Source of the DNA: Opitutaceae bacterium | Lineage (GTDB): Bacteria > Verrucomicrobiota > Verrucomicrobiia > Opitutales > Opitutaceae | Reading direction: 5' to 3' | Length of the DNA stretch: 64,000 nucleotides | Assembly (NCBI GenBank): GCA_041395105.1 | Contig: JAWLBB010000001.1 | Location: 992,001-1,056,000, forward strand | Part shown: piece after piece, positions 26,386 to 35,080 of the stretch | Numbering within the stretch: the stretch's first letter is position 1 | Layout of the letters: the number at the start of each line of letters is the position of its first letter | Program-made: the position numbers and the translations under genes | The notes under the pieces: model-generated | Seen by the model: only the letters and a program-made list of their open reading frames with translations | The model's database searches: none | What the model was told of the DNA's origin: nothing

Positions 26386-27420
26386 ATGAGCGAGACACAA
26401 CAAGACCAACTGAGTCGGGCTGTGGATTCGATCAGGATCATTGACTTGAGCATTCCGTCGCCGGGTCACCGGGTCAAAGACGCGAACGTAGGTGCGGAGG
26501 TCGATCGGATGAAGCATGCATCGTCGGGCACGGCCTCGGTGACGAAACCTCTCTACTCCCGAGATCAGGCATCAGCCTTCTTCGGGGAGATCAACCAGGT
26601 TCGGAACTCCATCCGCAGGTGGTATACGATGAACACCAGCCAGTGGGGCAGGCACAGGGCGATGAATGTCTCCGGCGGAAGGCTTGAGAGGTTCCGTGAG
26701 CAGTTCGTCGCGTGGAAGCAGACGCTGCGAAGTGCCGTCACCCGATTGGGAGACACATCCCAGGACGGGGAGCCCTTCACCTACACGGTTGAGACTCGGG
26801 ACCGGGAGGAAACCATCACAGCGTTCACCCCATGGGAACTGATGGCGCGAGTGGCCCCCTATGCTCTGGGTGATTGGTATGACGCCGATCAGTACCCCAC
26901 CTGGGAGGAATTCCTCAGGCTCTACGAAATGGATGACTTCGAGGTAATCTCGGTGAATCCGGATGACCTGCCGGTTTCAATCTCCCAAGAGGAAAGGGAT
27001 CGGCTGCGGGAGGAAGCGCAGAGCCGGTTGTACCAGCGGATGCAGGAGAGTTCCCTCTCATTGGCGAACCAACTCCTGTCATTGGTGGCCAACATGGCGA
27101 CCGTGCTCTCCAGGGAGAATCCACGAATCTTTGAGACGCTCACGACGAACATCGCCGAACTGTGCGATAACGCCGGCGCTCTCAACGTGGCCAATGACCC
27201 GGCCATCAACGAGGTCATCGAAAGAGCCCGCGGCCTCACCGCCTACCGGGCGCGCGATCTGCGGGCGTCAGCTGAACTGAGGCAGTTTGCCTCTCACGAT
27301 GCCCGTGAGGTCGCTGACACCATCCAGAACGTGGCAGCCCGTCTCAGGGGAGGGGGAACCCGAATCCTGGATCTTGATAGCACCGAAGACACTGAAGAAT
27401 CACGGCAGCGGTCAGCATAA
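26386..27420 (+). CDS. Unknown helical protein, 344 residues
   Basis: ATG 26386 gives MSETQQDQLSRAV; an in-frame ATG at 26362 would overlap the previous gene. The central part (FFGEINQVRNSIRRWYTMNT, then ERFREQFVAWKQTLRSAV) and a long C-terminal helical part (SSLSLANQLLSLVANMATVL) suggest an elongated helical protein. It is reminiscent of helical phage proteins encoded beside AAA+ ATPases, but no family can be fixed. It sits just upstream of the DUF1257-DUF2997-AAA+ genes, so it may be a client or partner of that ATPase. Confidence 0.55.
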   Translation: MSETQQDQLSRAVDSIRIIDLSIPSPGHRVKDANVGAEVDRMKHASSGTASVTKPLYSRDQASAFFGEINQVRNSIRRWYTMNTSQWGRHRAMNVSGGRLERFREQFVAWKQTLRSAVTRLGDTSQDGEPFTYTVETRDREETITAFTPWELMARVAPYALGDWYDADQYPTWEEFLRLYEMDDFEVISVNPDDLPVSISQEERDRLREEAQSRLYQRMQESSLSLANQLLSLVANMATVLSRENPRIFETLTTNIAELCDNAGALNVANDPAINEVIERARGLTAYRARDLRASAELRQFASHDAREVADTIQNVAARLRGGGTRILDLDSTEDTEESRQRSA

Positions 27421-27434
27421 AACAAAAGGATAGT

Positions 27435-27968
27435 ATGTCACACTGGTCAGATATCAGAACTGAGTTTGTCTCTCTCAAGACGATTGAGGCGGCGCTCAAG
27501 GAATTGGGAAACGGGAGGACTTGCCTCCTGCTTGATGAGAAGATTGCTCTCGGATATGGCGGTAATCGTAAGGAATGCGACTGCGTCATCCGTGGTGGGA
27601 TCCACTACGACGTTGCGGTAAATGTCAGCAAGGAGGACGGGAAGATCAGTCTGACGACTGACTTCTACACCTACAAGAACGGCGGCCCGAAGGAGGACAA
27701 CACGCGGCCGGTTGGTGAAGTCCTGGGCGGGGAGTTCTCGAAGTTGAAGGCCTATTACGCCGCCCACAAGTCGTACGCAGAGGCGCGACGGCGCGGAATC
27801 CGAGCCTCCATGCATCGGGTCAATGGTGGTAGCCACGAGATGAGGGCACGAAACGGCAGGTGGCAGGCAGTTAATGCCTCCATTTGGACGAGAGTGAAGA
27901 ACCGACTTCCGTTCCGGGAGACAAAACAGGAGAACGCGTCGCGCCTTTGGGTGCAGTGCGAAGTTTGA
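27435..27968 (+). CDS. DUF1257 (Ycf35-like) protein
   Basis: 177 residues. The N terminus MSHWSDIRTEFVSLKTIEAA, the ALGYGG stretch and the strand pair CVIRGGIHYDVAVNV follow the DUF1257 family, known from plastid and cyanobacterial Ycf35 and from scattered bacteria and phages. The last 50 residues are basic and extra (ARRRGIRASMHRVNGG). No activity is established for the family. It forms a conserved trio with the following DUF2997 gene and a Ycf46-like AAA+ ATPase. Confidence 0.68.
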   Translation: MSHWSDIRTEFVSLKTIEAALKELGNGRTCLLLDEKIALGYGGNRKECDCVIRGGIHYDVAVNVSKEDGKISLTTDFYTYKNGGPKEDNTRPVGEVLGGEFSKLKAYYAAHKSYAEARRRGIRASMHRVNGGSHEMRARNGRWQAVNASIWTRVKNRLPFRETKQENASRLWVQCEV

Positions 27969-27970
27969 TC

Positions 27971-28162
27971 ATGAAGACGATCATCATCGAGTGTGACCTG
28001 GAGACAGGGGCGACAAAGATCGAAGCCCATGGTTTTCAGGGTAAGCAGTGTGAAGTAGCCACGCGCCCGTTCGAGGAGGTCCTTGGCATGGTCGACAAGC
28101 GGGTGGCCAAACGCGAAGTGGTAAAGAGGGAACAGCCGCAGTTCATCCGGGCGCGTGAATGA
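27971..28162 (+). CDS. DUF2997 protein
   Basis: 63 residues. MKTIIIECDLETGATKIEAH, then GFQGKQCEVATRPFEEVLG, is the core of the small DUF2997 family: two strands followed by GFxGxxC and a helix. The family is typically encoded with DUF1257 and an AAA+ ATPase. It starts two bases after the DUF1257 stop and its own stop overlaps the next start (ATGA). Function unknown; a small adaptor or substrate is possible. Confidence 0.68.
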   Translation: MKTIIIECDLETGATKIEAHGFQGKQCEVATRPFEEVLGMVDKRVAKREVVKREQPQFIRARE

Positions 28163-28413
28163 GAAGCCCCATGCAGCTGATAATTCACTGCGATTTGGCC
28201 ACGGGGGATGTGCGGTTTCTGCACGATGATACACTCGCTCAGATCGTACCGGGCGAGATGAGGACGACCCGAGCCTCCAATATCGTATTCAACCACGATA
28301 GGCAGAAGTGGGAGGTCCACCTGTCATCGGGAGAGGTGGTCTATTCGTCGGCGAGCAACCGAGAGTGCTACGGCTGGGAACGCAGGCACTTCAACAGACC
28401 ACCGGGAAAGTGA
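28159..28413 (+). CDS. Unknown protein, DUF2997-like first strand, 84 residues
   Basis: The start is ATG 28159 (coupled) or 28171. MQLIIHCDLATGDVRFLHDD repeats the strand-turn-strand opening of the preceding DUF2997 protein, so it may be a diverged duplicate with a different second half (IVFNHDRQKWEVHLSSGEVV). No known function. Confidence 0.5.
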   Translation: MRSPMQLIIHCDLATGDVRFLHDDTLAQIVPGEMRTTRASNIVFNHDRQKWEVHLSSGEVVYSSASNRECYGWERRHFNRPPGK

Positions 28414-28478
28414 CAGAAGCTGAATGTTTATGCGCCCAAATGGGGAATGATGGAAGTCAACGAGAGCAAAAGGGCTCA

Positions 28479-30014
28479 ATGAAAGAACAACTGAAAAATT
28501 GGATCCGGGCAGGTTACGCTTGCCTTGATGTCCTCACCTATGAGGAAAACAGGGTTCAGGCTGCTATCGCGGATGCAGTATTTGAACTGAAGAATGAATA
28601 CGCGGTCTTCACTTGGTCTGTAACCAAGGGACTGATGCGTTTGCCTCGGCCGGAGAGCGATGAGTATTGGGATCCCGAACTGCAGGACGAGTTTGGGGTC
28701 CTCGAAGCAATCGAACAGCTCAACCCGTTCTCGGTCATCATGCTTAAGGACTATCACATGTTCATCGAGCCGACCAACGCTGTGCATGTGAGGCAGATCA
28801 AGGATCTGCTTGAGCACTGCCGCGGCCAGCAGAAAACGGTGATCCTTTTGGGGTGTCGCAAGATCATCCCGCCCGAGCTGGAAAGGGAGATCACGATTGT
28901 CGACTTCCCGCTCCCGACCGAGGCGGACTTCGATGTCATTATCAACCGACTGATCGAGCAGAATCCGAAGCTTGAGCGTCCTCAGGATGAGGATCTGATC
29001 CACACCTACGACTCCCTGAAAGGGCAGACAACATTGCAGGTCGAGAATTCGATCAGTATCTCAGCCGTCCAGGGCAAGGCGTTTGCTCCGGTAGTCCTGG
29101 CCGAGGAGAAGAGTCAGAATATCCGGCAGTCCGGGCTGTTGGAGGTTGTCCCGATCACGGTGACAAGGGATGACATCGGAGGGCTGGAGAACTACATCGA
29201 CCATTGCGATCAGGTTCGTGGCCTTCGCCGACCCGAGGTGCAGGCGCGGTACCCCAACCTCAGATCAAGAGGGGTGATCCTTACCGGTCCCCCGGGAACA
29301 GGGAAGTCGCTCGGTGCCTTGGTTACCGCGAGCATCCTGAAACTGCCGCTCTACCGGCTGGATGTATCCAAGCTCAAAGGCGGGATCGTCGGCGAATCGG
29401 AGACGAACATGAGGAATGTCCTCAAGCTCCTGCAGGCGAATGCACCCTGTGTCTGTCAGATGGACGAGATAGAGAAAATGCTGGCAGGGGTGGAGTCGTC
29501 GGGAAGGACCGACGGTGGCACGACTTCAGGAATGTTCGGGCAGTTGCTCACCGAAATGGAATCCGGGCTCGATGGAGTCTACTTCATCGGCACATGCAAC
29601 GACATGACTGTCCTCAAGCCGGAACTGCTCCGCAGATTTGATGAATTCTTCTTCGTGGACTTCCCGAACGAAAAGGAAAGGGAGATCATTTGGAGAATCC
29701 ACCTGGGCAAGCAAGGGCTCAATGTGGATGAGTTTGATATCGAGACCCTGTCTGCGGTCAGTGACGGCTACACAGGGGCGGAGATCGAGAAGAGCGTGAA
29801 GAAAGGGATCCAGTTCGTGGCGTGGAAGGATGAAGATCCGACCACTGGCTCCATGGTGGAGGCTGTGGGGCGCACGACACCGATTTCCACCACAATGAAG
29901 GAAGAGATGAATCGCCTACGTCAGTGGTGTTCGGGTCGTACCCAGACCGCTGGTCGGGCGAGTAACATCACGCAGCAAGTAGCACCCAAGAACATGAGAA
30001 CAATCGATGTCTGA
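28479..30014 (+). CDS. AAA+ ATPase, Ycf46-like
   Basis: 512 residues from ATG 28479, which follows AAAAGGG. The N-terminal domain (YACLDVLTYEENRVQAAIAD, AVFTWSVTKGLMRL) is that of Ycf46-type ATPases. The AAA+ core has Walker A GPPGTGKS near residue 269, Walker B VCQMDEIEKML near 326, a sensor 1 FIGTCND, and paired arginines at PELLRRFDEFF that fit the Arg finger. It should form a ring that remodels a protein or nucleoprotein. DUF1257 and DUF2997 genes lie directly upstream, as in other genomes. The target is unknown. Confidence 0.75.
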   Translation: MKEQLKNWIRAGYACLDVLTYEENRVQAAIADAVFELKNEYAVFTWSVTKGLMRLPRPESDEYWDPELQDEFGVLEAIEQLNPFSVIMLKDYHMFIEPTNAVHVRQIKDLLEHCRGQQKTVILLGCRKIIPPELEREITIVDFPLPTEADFDVIINRLIEQNPKLERPQDEDLIHTYDSLKGQTTLQVENSISISAVQGKAFAPVVLAEEKSQNIRQSGLLEVVPITVTRDDIGGLENYIDHCDQVRGLRRPEVQARYPNLRSRGVILTGPPGTGKSLGALVTASILKLPLYRLDVSKLKGGIVGESETNMRNVLKLLQANAPCVCQMDEIEKMLAGVESSGRTDGGTTSGMFGQLLTEMESGLDGVYFIGTCNDMTVLKPELLRRFDEFFFVDFPNEKEREIIWRIHLGKQGLNVDEFDIETLSAVSDGYTGAEIEKSVKKGIQFVAWKDEDPTTGSMVEAVGRTTPISTTMKEEMNRLRQWCSGRTQTAGRASNITQQVAPKNMRTIDV

Positions 30015-30387
30015 GTTCAGGATTCAGGATCTGAGTCCTCGTGTATCGTTCTCCGCACGCGAGGTACTAACGGGCCTCATCAGGCTTCATTTGGCCGAAG
30101 CCTTTCTGAAGCAGAAGAAGAGAACGAAGGGAACGGCATCATTTGTCGCGATCAGAGATCAGACCCTTGTGATCGTCATTTTTGCCACTGATCACGATGG
30201 GATGTTCGGCGCCTCTTTCTCTGACCCCCGGTTTCGGGCGATAGCCGAACATCGATCAGGGTCGGAACTGAACAGGATTATTGCGCCGTACATGAAGATG
30301 ATCGGGTTCAAGCCGGCCAAGGAAATCAAGACGGACCAGCAAAGATGGTCAGAATATGTAAAGAACAGATTAGGAGGAAGGAATTGA
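30007..30387 (+). CDS. Unknown protein, 126 residues
   Basis: It overlaps the ATPase end by eight bases. The product has a helix-rich N terminus (EVLTGLIRLHLAEAFLKQKK), a strand pair (SFVAIRDQTLVIVIFATDHD) and a basic C terminus. The overlap makes it part of the same operon as the AAA+ module. No family is recognised. Confidence 0.5.
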   Translation: MSEFRIQDLSPRVSFSAREVLTGLIRLHLAEAFLKQKKRTKGTASFVAIRDQTLVIVIFATDHDGMFGASFSDPRFRAIAEHRSGSELNRIIAPYMKMIGFKPAKEIKTDQQRWSEYVKNRLGGRN

Positions 30388-30388
30388 T

Positions 30389-30844
30389 ATGAATAGCAAA
30401 GATACTCCGGAGATATTCTCCACATTGAAGAAACTGTCTGACGACAAGAAGCAGCTGATAAACAACTACGTTCGTGAAACGCACGGCCGACCGAACGTAG
30501 CGATTTGGGCTGTGAAGAGTAACGCAGAAGAGCAAGAGGAGCTGAATAGTCAGATCAATGCTGCATTGGAGAGCGGCGATTGGTCTCACTTCAGTGTCGG
30601 GAAGACCGAAGGACCACAAACACCTACGGTTAAGGACAACGAGCCCCAGTCTGACCGAAAGGTTGAAAAGGCCGATTCAAGTCCTTCCAGACCTCCCAGT
30701 GAAAGCGAGGTGTTCGAATCGGTCACACCTGGTTTCGGAGATCGAGTCAGGCAACTCATCGATGCGGAGATCGATCGGCGGGTAGCTGATGTTCGTGTCC
30801 GAGTAAGGTCAGAGGTAATCGCTGAACTCAGGTTGTGCGGATGA
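30389..30844 (+). CDS. Unknown protein, 151 residues
   Basis: It is preceded by TTAGGAGGAAGGAATTGAT, the strongest Shine-Dalgarno in this operon. A helical N terminus (LKKLSDDKKQLINNYVRETH), a disordered Ser/Pro/Lys linker of about 40 residues, and a C-terminal helix (RVRQLIDAEIDRRVADVRVR). This build suggests a linker or adaptor protein. No family is recognised. Confidence 0.5.
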   Translation: MNSKDTPEIFSTLKKLSDDKKQLINNYVRETHGRPNVAIWAVKSNAEEQEELNSQINAALESGDWSHFSVGKTEGPQTPTVKDNEPQSDRKVEKADSSPSRPPSESEVFESVTPGFGDRVRQLIDAEIDRRVADVRVRVRSEVIAELRLCG

Positions 30845-30960
30845 ATCGCCTCAAGGGATCTCTTGCAATTGACCTGATGACGAACGCCCAGCGTGGGGCA
30901 ATTCTAATAAAAGTACATATATGTGGATACAATTCAACGACTGCTTCTTTAGCATTGTAG
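30841..30960 (+). CDS. Possible 39-residue coupled ORF
   Basis: ATG 30841 overlaps the preceding stop (ATGA). The product MNRLKGSLAIDLMTNAQRGA is not recognised and the 3' end overlaps the next gene by 40 bases. It may be only a re-initiation leader. Confidence 0.25.
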   Translation: MNRLKGSLAIDLMTNAQRGAILIKVHICGYNSTTASLAL

Positions 30961-31244
30961 AAGACAGCTACAAGAAAACCAATCTGCTCGTAAGAGCACG
31001 TCGGCGTGGTCACCTTGAGTTGATTGTGGGGCCAGATGTTCATATCGAGCATACCCCGAATCGCGATTATCTCTACCGGTGCTCCCTGCCCAAAGAAAAA
31101 GTGGCAATGATTCTTCACGATCGTATAGCCACTATCGACTATCCGAACTTTAAGGATTCGGTGAGGTCCAGACCGCTGGAAGAACCCTATTGGAACGTCT
31201 ATTCAGCGCTGATGGAAGCCGATGATAGAAGGTCTACCACGTGA
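30921..31244 (+). CDS. Conserved small protein, 107 residues
   Basis: MWIQFNDCFFSIVEDSYKKT, LLVRARRRGHLE, HTPNRDYLYRC and IATIDYPNFKDSV follow a pattern I associate with a widespread uncharacterised bacterial and phage family (surface-of-protein FxSIV, VRAR, DYxYR, DYxNFK). Function is not established. It overlaps the following helicase frame by 23 bases. Confidence 0.55.
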   Translation: MWIQFNDCFFSIVEDSYKKTNLLVRARRRGHLELIVGPDVHIEHTPNRDYLYRCSLPKEKVAMILHDRIATIDYPNFKDSVRSRPLEEPYWNVYSALMEADDRRSTT

Positions 31245-33720
31245 GGATTGCGATATCTTCCTGACGTCGAGCGGAGAGATTAGGGCTCCAACCGGCAGAA
31301 GGCGAATGGAAGACCGAGGGTTCGATAGCGCGGACCGAGGATTCCTTTTTATGATCGGAGGGCGGACACCAGTTTCGCTATCGATGGAGTCGGGGCACCT
31401 GGGGGACATCCGAAGGCGGATTAACAGTGGTCGTTTTGCGATTGAACCTAGGTGCTTTCAGGCAATTGCCGAAGTGCTCGATCAAACCGATACGGATCGG
31501 GCTCCCTTGATGCCGGCGGGTGATCTGGCACTCATTGGTGAAGTTGAGAGTGGAAGCAGCCTGACTTGCACGACCTCACAGTTCGGCTTCATAGCAGGCC
31601 GGAGTTACAGAGTTGTTCTGAAGGAATATGTCTTTGTGAAGACTTTTGTGCGCAGGCGGGTGCATTGGGAAGAGGGACGAGGAAATCACGTGGTTCGGCA
31701 TATGTGCTCTTTGCGAGGCGTGGATAGGAAGCTCGTGTTTGAGAACGGCAAGCAGTTCCTTGGCCACCCGGAAGACGACAACCTTGACCATATCGCTGAC
31801 ACCAGGATCTGGGATGTATTCCAGAGGCCGGAAATCCAGACGATTGCCGAGACACACACTGATGAGTTCCAACAAAACCTCAGTGTTCTCACTGCGATTG
31901 AGGAGATGGGTGGATTCACCTACCTCTCCGGTCAACGGGACTACATCGCCCGGATGGGAATCAAGGACTACGGATATGCCGTGGGGGAGACAGGCGTGGG
32001 CAAGACGCTCATCGCCATCTCCATGATCACCCTGAAGGGAGCTGACCGGACCCTGATCGTCGCACCGCAAGGCACCATCAGGGGAGACGAGCACACCACC
32101 AGTCAATGGTTGTCAGAGTTGCGAAGATTCGCTCCGTTCCTCCGAGTCTTCGAGCTGTTTAGGAAGGAGGACTACGAAAGGATCATACGACAAAATGGCG
32201 GCGGGCTACCAGCGGGTGTCTACCTCACCTACTACGAGGCCATGTTCCAGAACGAGGCCGTTGAGAATATCCCAACCGATTGTTACGGGTTTCCAAAATG
32301 GAGCGATGCAGTCTTGTTTGCTAAGGCGAAGGTCCCTGGTTCCGGATCGGGTGGCGGGTACGAGTTTATCGCGGGAGTGGGGGAACGAGTCAGTGGGATT
32401 CGATGCGTTGCCCGGCCCTCGTTGGCGACATTGATAGGAGATTCCTTCGACATGATCTGTCTGGATGAGGCTCAGTATTGCAAGAACTCCTCATCTAATC
32501 GGACGAGGGCTTTCGTTCAGTTGGAGGCGCGTTACCGGTTTGCTTTCTCGGCAACCCCCATTCCCAACACGGTCCGTGATCTCTTCCCTGTCATGGGCTG
32601 GTTATGTGTGCCGAAGTGGTGGAGGGGAGGGTGCGCTAATGCGGCGTGGCCCTATCGACTGGAGGATGAGAGCCGGTTTGCCGCGCAATTCACCTCGATG
32701 GAACGCGACTATACCCGTGAGCAGCTGAATCGACGGGCCAACGCACGATGGCGGGGGAGGTGCGAACGGTCGTCACCAGTCATTGCTTCTCCGGTTCGCC
32801 TTCTGAGACTGCTTCAGCCGACGATGGCATTCATCGCCAAGCAGGACTGTTCGCCGGTCTACGTGCCGCCGATCATTCGGGATATCCGAGTTAAGATGGG
32901 TAAGGGGCAACGGCGGCTCTACGGCTACTTCATGGACCCCGGGAATATCCGCAGGCTTGATGGTAGGCGGTATCGCGACCAGCGCATAGCAGCTGGGATA
33001 CAAGCCAACAGGCTGCGGGCGGTCTGCACCGACCCTGCGAATGTCGATGCTGAACACGGTGGTCCGGTTGTGCGGTCGAGTTTCAACCCGAAACTGATCG
33101 CCGTCCTTGAGCTTGTGCAATCGACGTTGGCGAAAGGTCAGCAGGTGGTGATCGTAAACTCCCGAATCGGTATCACCCACGAGGTCGCGCGCAGGCTTGA
33201 AGAATGTGGTGTCCCATATTCCAGAATCGACTCCACGAAATCGGAAAAGGCTAGGGAGGCGGCACAGTTCAAGGCGGGGGCGGCGAGGGTCATGCTAATG
33301 GGCATCAATTGTGCCTCGGGCTATTCGTTCGACCAGTGCAGCACGCTCGTCATTTCGTCCATCGAATACACCCCGGGTTCATTCACCCAGGCAATCGGTC
33401 GTGTAGACCGGGTGACCAGCCGTGGGTCCCAGATCTACTGTGTCCTCTGCGACCACACCATCGAGTCGATGATGTTCGACACGGTCGCCATGAAGGATGA
33501 CGCAGCCAGAATTTGCCTGCATGGGGAGCGAATTCCGAGGAGCTTCATACCGGTGGACATGGAGGAAGTCCTTGCCGACGCGATCACGTCCTGGAGTGAC
33601 GTTGGCGAGTCTCCGTTTGAAGATGAGTGTGAGGAGCAATGGCCCCGGCTCAGGGATGCCATCAGACGATCTGTAATCCACAGAAGATCGGAGTATGAGA
33701 ACAAGGCTCAGGAAGAATAG
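31222..33720 (+). CDS. SF2 (SNF2/DEAD-like) helicase with long unknown N-terminal domain
   Basis: 832 residues. The first 230 carry no recognised domain. The motor has Walker A GETGVGKT near residue 254, Walker B in CLDEAQYCKN near 414, motif III FSATPIPN near 440, and a C-terminal RecA domain with VVIVNSRIGITHEVARRLEE, MGINCASGYSFDQCSTLVIS and QAIGRVDRVTSRG. The wording of these motifs is SNF2-like translocase rather than replicative helicase. It may move on double-stranded DNA to strip proteins or drive processing. Start ATG 31222 or ATG 31306. The integrase starts inside its last codons. Confidence 0.75.
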   Translation: MIEGLPREDCDIFLTSSGEIRAPTGRRRMEDRGFDSADRGFLFMIGGRTPVSLSMESGHLGDIRRRINSGRFAIEPRCFQAIAEVLDQTDTDRAPLMPAGDLALIGEVESGSSLTCTTSQFGFIAGRSYRVVLKEYVFVKTFVRRRVHWEEGRGNHVVRHMCSLRGVDRKLVFENGKQFLGHPEDDNLDHIADTRIWDVFQRPEIQTIAETHTDEFQQNLSVLTAIEEMGGFTYLSGQRDYIARMGIKDYGYAVGETGVGKTLIAISMITLKGADRTLIVAPQGTIRGDEHTTSQWLSELRRFAPFLRVFELFRKEDYERIIRQNGGGLPAGVYLTYYEAMFQNEAVENIPTDCYGFPKWSDAVLFAKAKVPGSGSGGGYEFIAGVGERVSGIRCVARPSLATLIGDSFDMICLDEAQYCKNSSSNRTRAFVQLEARYRFAFSATPIPNTVRDLFPVMGWLCVPKWWRGGCANAAWPYRLEDESRFAAQFTSMERDYTREQLNRRANARWRGRCERSSPVIASPVRLLRLLQPTMAFIAKQDCSPVYVPPIIRDIRVKMGKGQRRLYGYFMDPGNIRRLDGRRYRDQRIAAGIQANRLRAVCTDPANVDAEHGGPVVRSSFNPKLIAVLELVQSTLAKGQQVVIVNSRIGITHEVARRLEECGVPYSRIDSTKSEKAREAAQFKAGAARVMLMGINCASGYSFDQCSTLVISSIEYTPGSFTQAIGRVDRVTSRGSQIYCVLCDHTIESMMFDTVAMKDDAARICLHGERIPRSFIPVDMEEVLADAITSWSDVGESPFEDECEEQWPRLRDAIRRSVIHRRSEYENKAQEE

Positions 33721-34753
33721 AGGAGGCACCTATTCGGTAATTGTCAGAGACGCCAACGGTCGCGAGAGGTCGATCGGGACAGGTGCCACTAACAGGGAAG
33801 ATGCGGTCCGAATCGCCAGTGATTCAGGGGTTGAGACTATCCAGATGGCGGGGGAAGCTGGCCTACTGAGGGATCGGGCGATTTCGATCCTCATGGCCAA
33901 CAAGAAGCTCAGCTGTGAGGACGCGGTGGTGGAATACCTGAAGTCAATGCGACTTCGGGGAAGGTCGCCCGCCACAGTAGAGCATACGAAGGTTATGCTC
34001 AACCAATGGGTGAGGGTCTGTGGGACTAGCGAGACCATGATCGGGGCGGTCACCGAAGAGGACATCGATCGGTTCATCAACGCTGAGGATGAGACCGTTC
34101 TGGCTACCCGGAAGTCCAGACTCAGCGCACTTCGTGGCATGTTTGAATGGGCACTTGAGCATGGCCTCCGGATTGGGAATCCAGCCGGGAAGAAACGGGT
34201 GGCCATCGACATGAGAAGGCTGTCACATGCTCAGAAGGAGCCTAGGGTGCGTCAGCCTATCAGCCCGGAGGAGTTCGCGAGGATTACAGGGGTAGCCGAA
34301 GGTTTCTGGGCCTATGCCGCTCAATTCTCCTATTGGACCGGGATGAGGATGGTCGACGTCTGCACTTTGGAATGGGACCAGTTTACCGAGACTGAGATCA
34401 TCGTCTGGACGAGGAAGAGCGGGGCAAGGGTGGCCCTTCCCATGAACGATCCTCTGATTGGAGGGGGAATCCTCTTCGATCTGCTCGGAAAGATCCCGAT
34501 TCTTAGCCCAAAGTTTGTCTTTCCAGTCGAACGGGTTGTTGCGATTGATCCGTCAGCCCGGCCGCAGCTGTCGGTGCAGTTTGGACGCCTCCTGAAGCAG
34601 GCGGATGTTTCAGGGAAGTGCTTCCATTGCTTCCGGCACTCTTTCGCAACTCGCCTCAGCCTGGCGGGAGTGGATCTGTCCTCTGTCGCTCGCCTCATCG
34701 GACATCGGAGCGAAGAGACCACGAAGGTCTACACTGTCGGAAGAGACCTATAA
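33695..34753 (+). CDS. int: Tyrosine recombinase (phage/ICE integrase)
   Basis: 352 residues. An N-terminal SAM-like core-binding domain (EDAVVEYLKSMRLRGRSPAT) precedes the catalytic domain with Arg in WTGMRMVDV near residue 216, Lys in RKSGARVALP, HxxR in HCFRHSFATR near 309, the GH of LIGHRSEETT, and Tyr in KVYTVG near 345. All catalytic residues are present. It is probably the enzyme that placed the element at the tmRNA-like site, although that site is about 19 kb to the left. The start overlaps the helicase stop. Confidence 0.88.
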   Translation: MRTRLRKNRGGTYSVIVRDANGRERSIGTGATNREDAVRIASDSGVETIQMAGEAGLLRDRAISILMANKKLSCEDAVVEYLKSMRLRGRSPATVEHTKVMLNQWVRVCGTSETMIGAVTEEDIDRFINAEDETVLATRKSRLSALRGMFEWALEHGLRIGNPAGKKRVAIDMRRLSHAQKEPRVRQPISPEEFARITGVAEGFWAYAAQFSYWTGMRMVDVCTLEWDQFTETEIIVWTRKSGARVALPMNDPLIGGGILFDLLGKIPILSPKFVFPVERVVAIDPSARPQLSVQFGRLLKQADVSGKCFHCFRHSFATRLSLAGVDLSSVARLIGHRSEETTKVYTVGRDL

Positions 34754-34760
34754 GTGGGGT

Positions 34761-34970
34761 GTGTTCAAGTTCGATAGCGAACTCAGCAGCCCTTGGTTTG
34801 ACAAGCACCTTGAGTCGGTTGTGGAAGCAGGTATGGTTTGGTTTCGAAATGACTTTATGGCCGAACAGGAAGCGGTGGAACGTGATCGAGAATGCAGTTT
34901 TGATCCGCAGTTGCTTCGCAAACGCCAGAAGCGTTTCGAGTGGTTCGACGAAAAGATTATCGCGATGTGA
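34761..34970 (+). CDS. Possible small protein after the integrase
   Basis: A 69-codon frame from GTG 34761 reads FKFDSELSSPWFDKHLESVV and RKRQKRFEWFDEKIIAM, a plausible charged helical protein. It continues a longer open frame that overlaps the integrase end, and there is no clear ribosome site. It could also be the tail of a decayed gene. Confidence 0.35.
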   Translation: MFKFDSELSSPWFDKHLESVVEAGMVWFRNDFMAEQEAVERDRECSFDPQLLRKRQKRFEWFDEKIIAM

Positions 34971-35080
34971 AACCTACACGCAGAAATGCAGCGGCTCTTG
35001 CTGAGACGTGGAGACCAAGAACCACGCCCCTCCCTCAAACCCACTTGGGAATAGTCCAATCTTATACCCCTGACTTGAAA

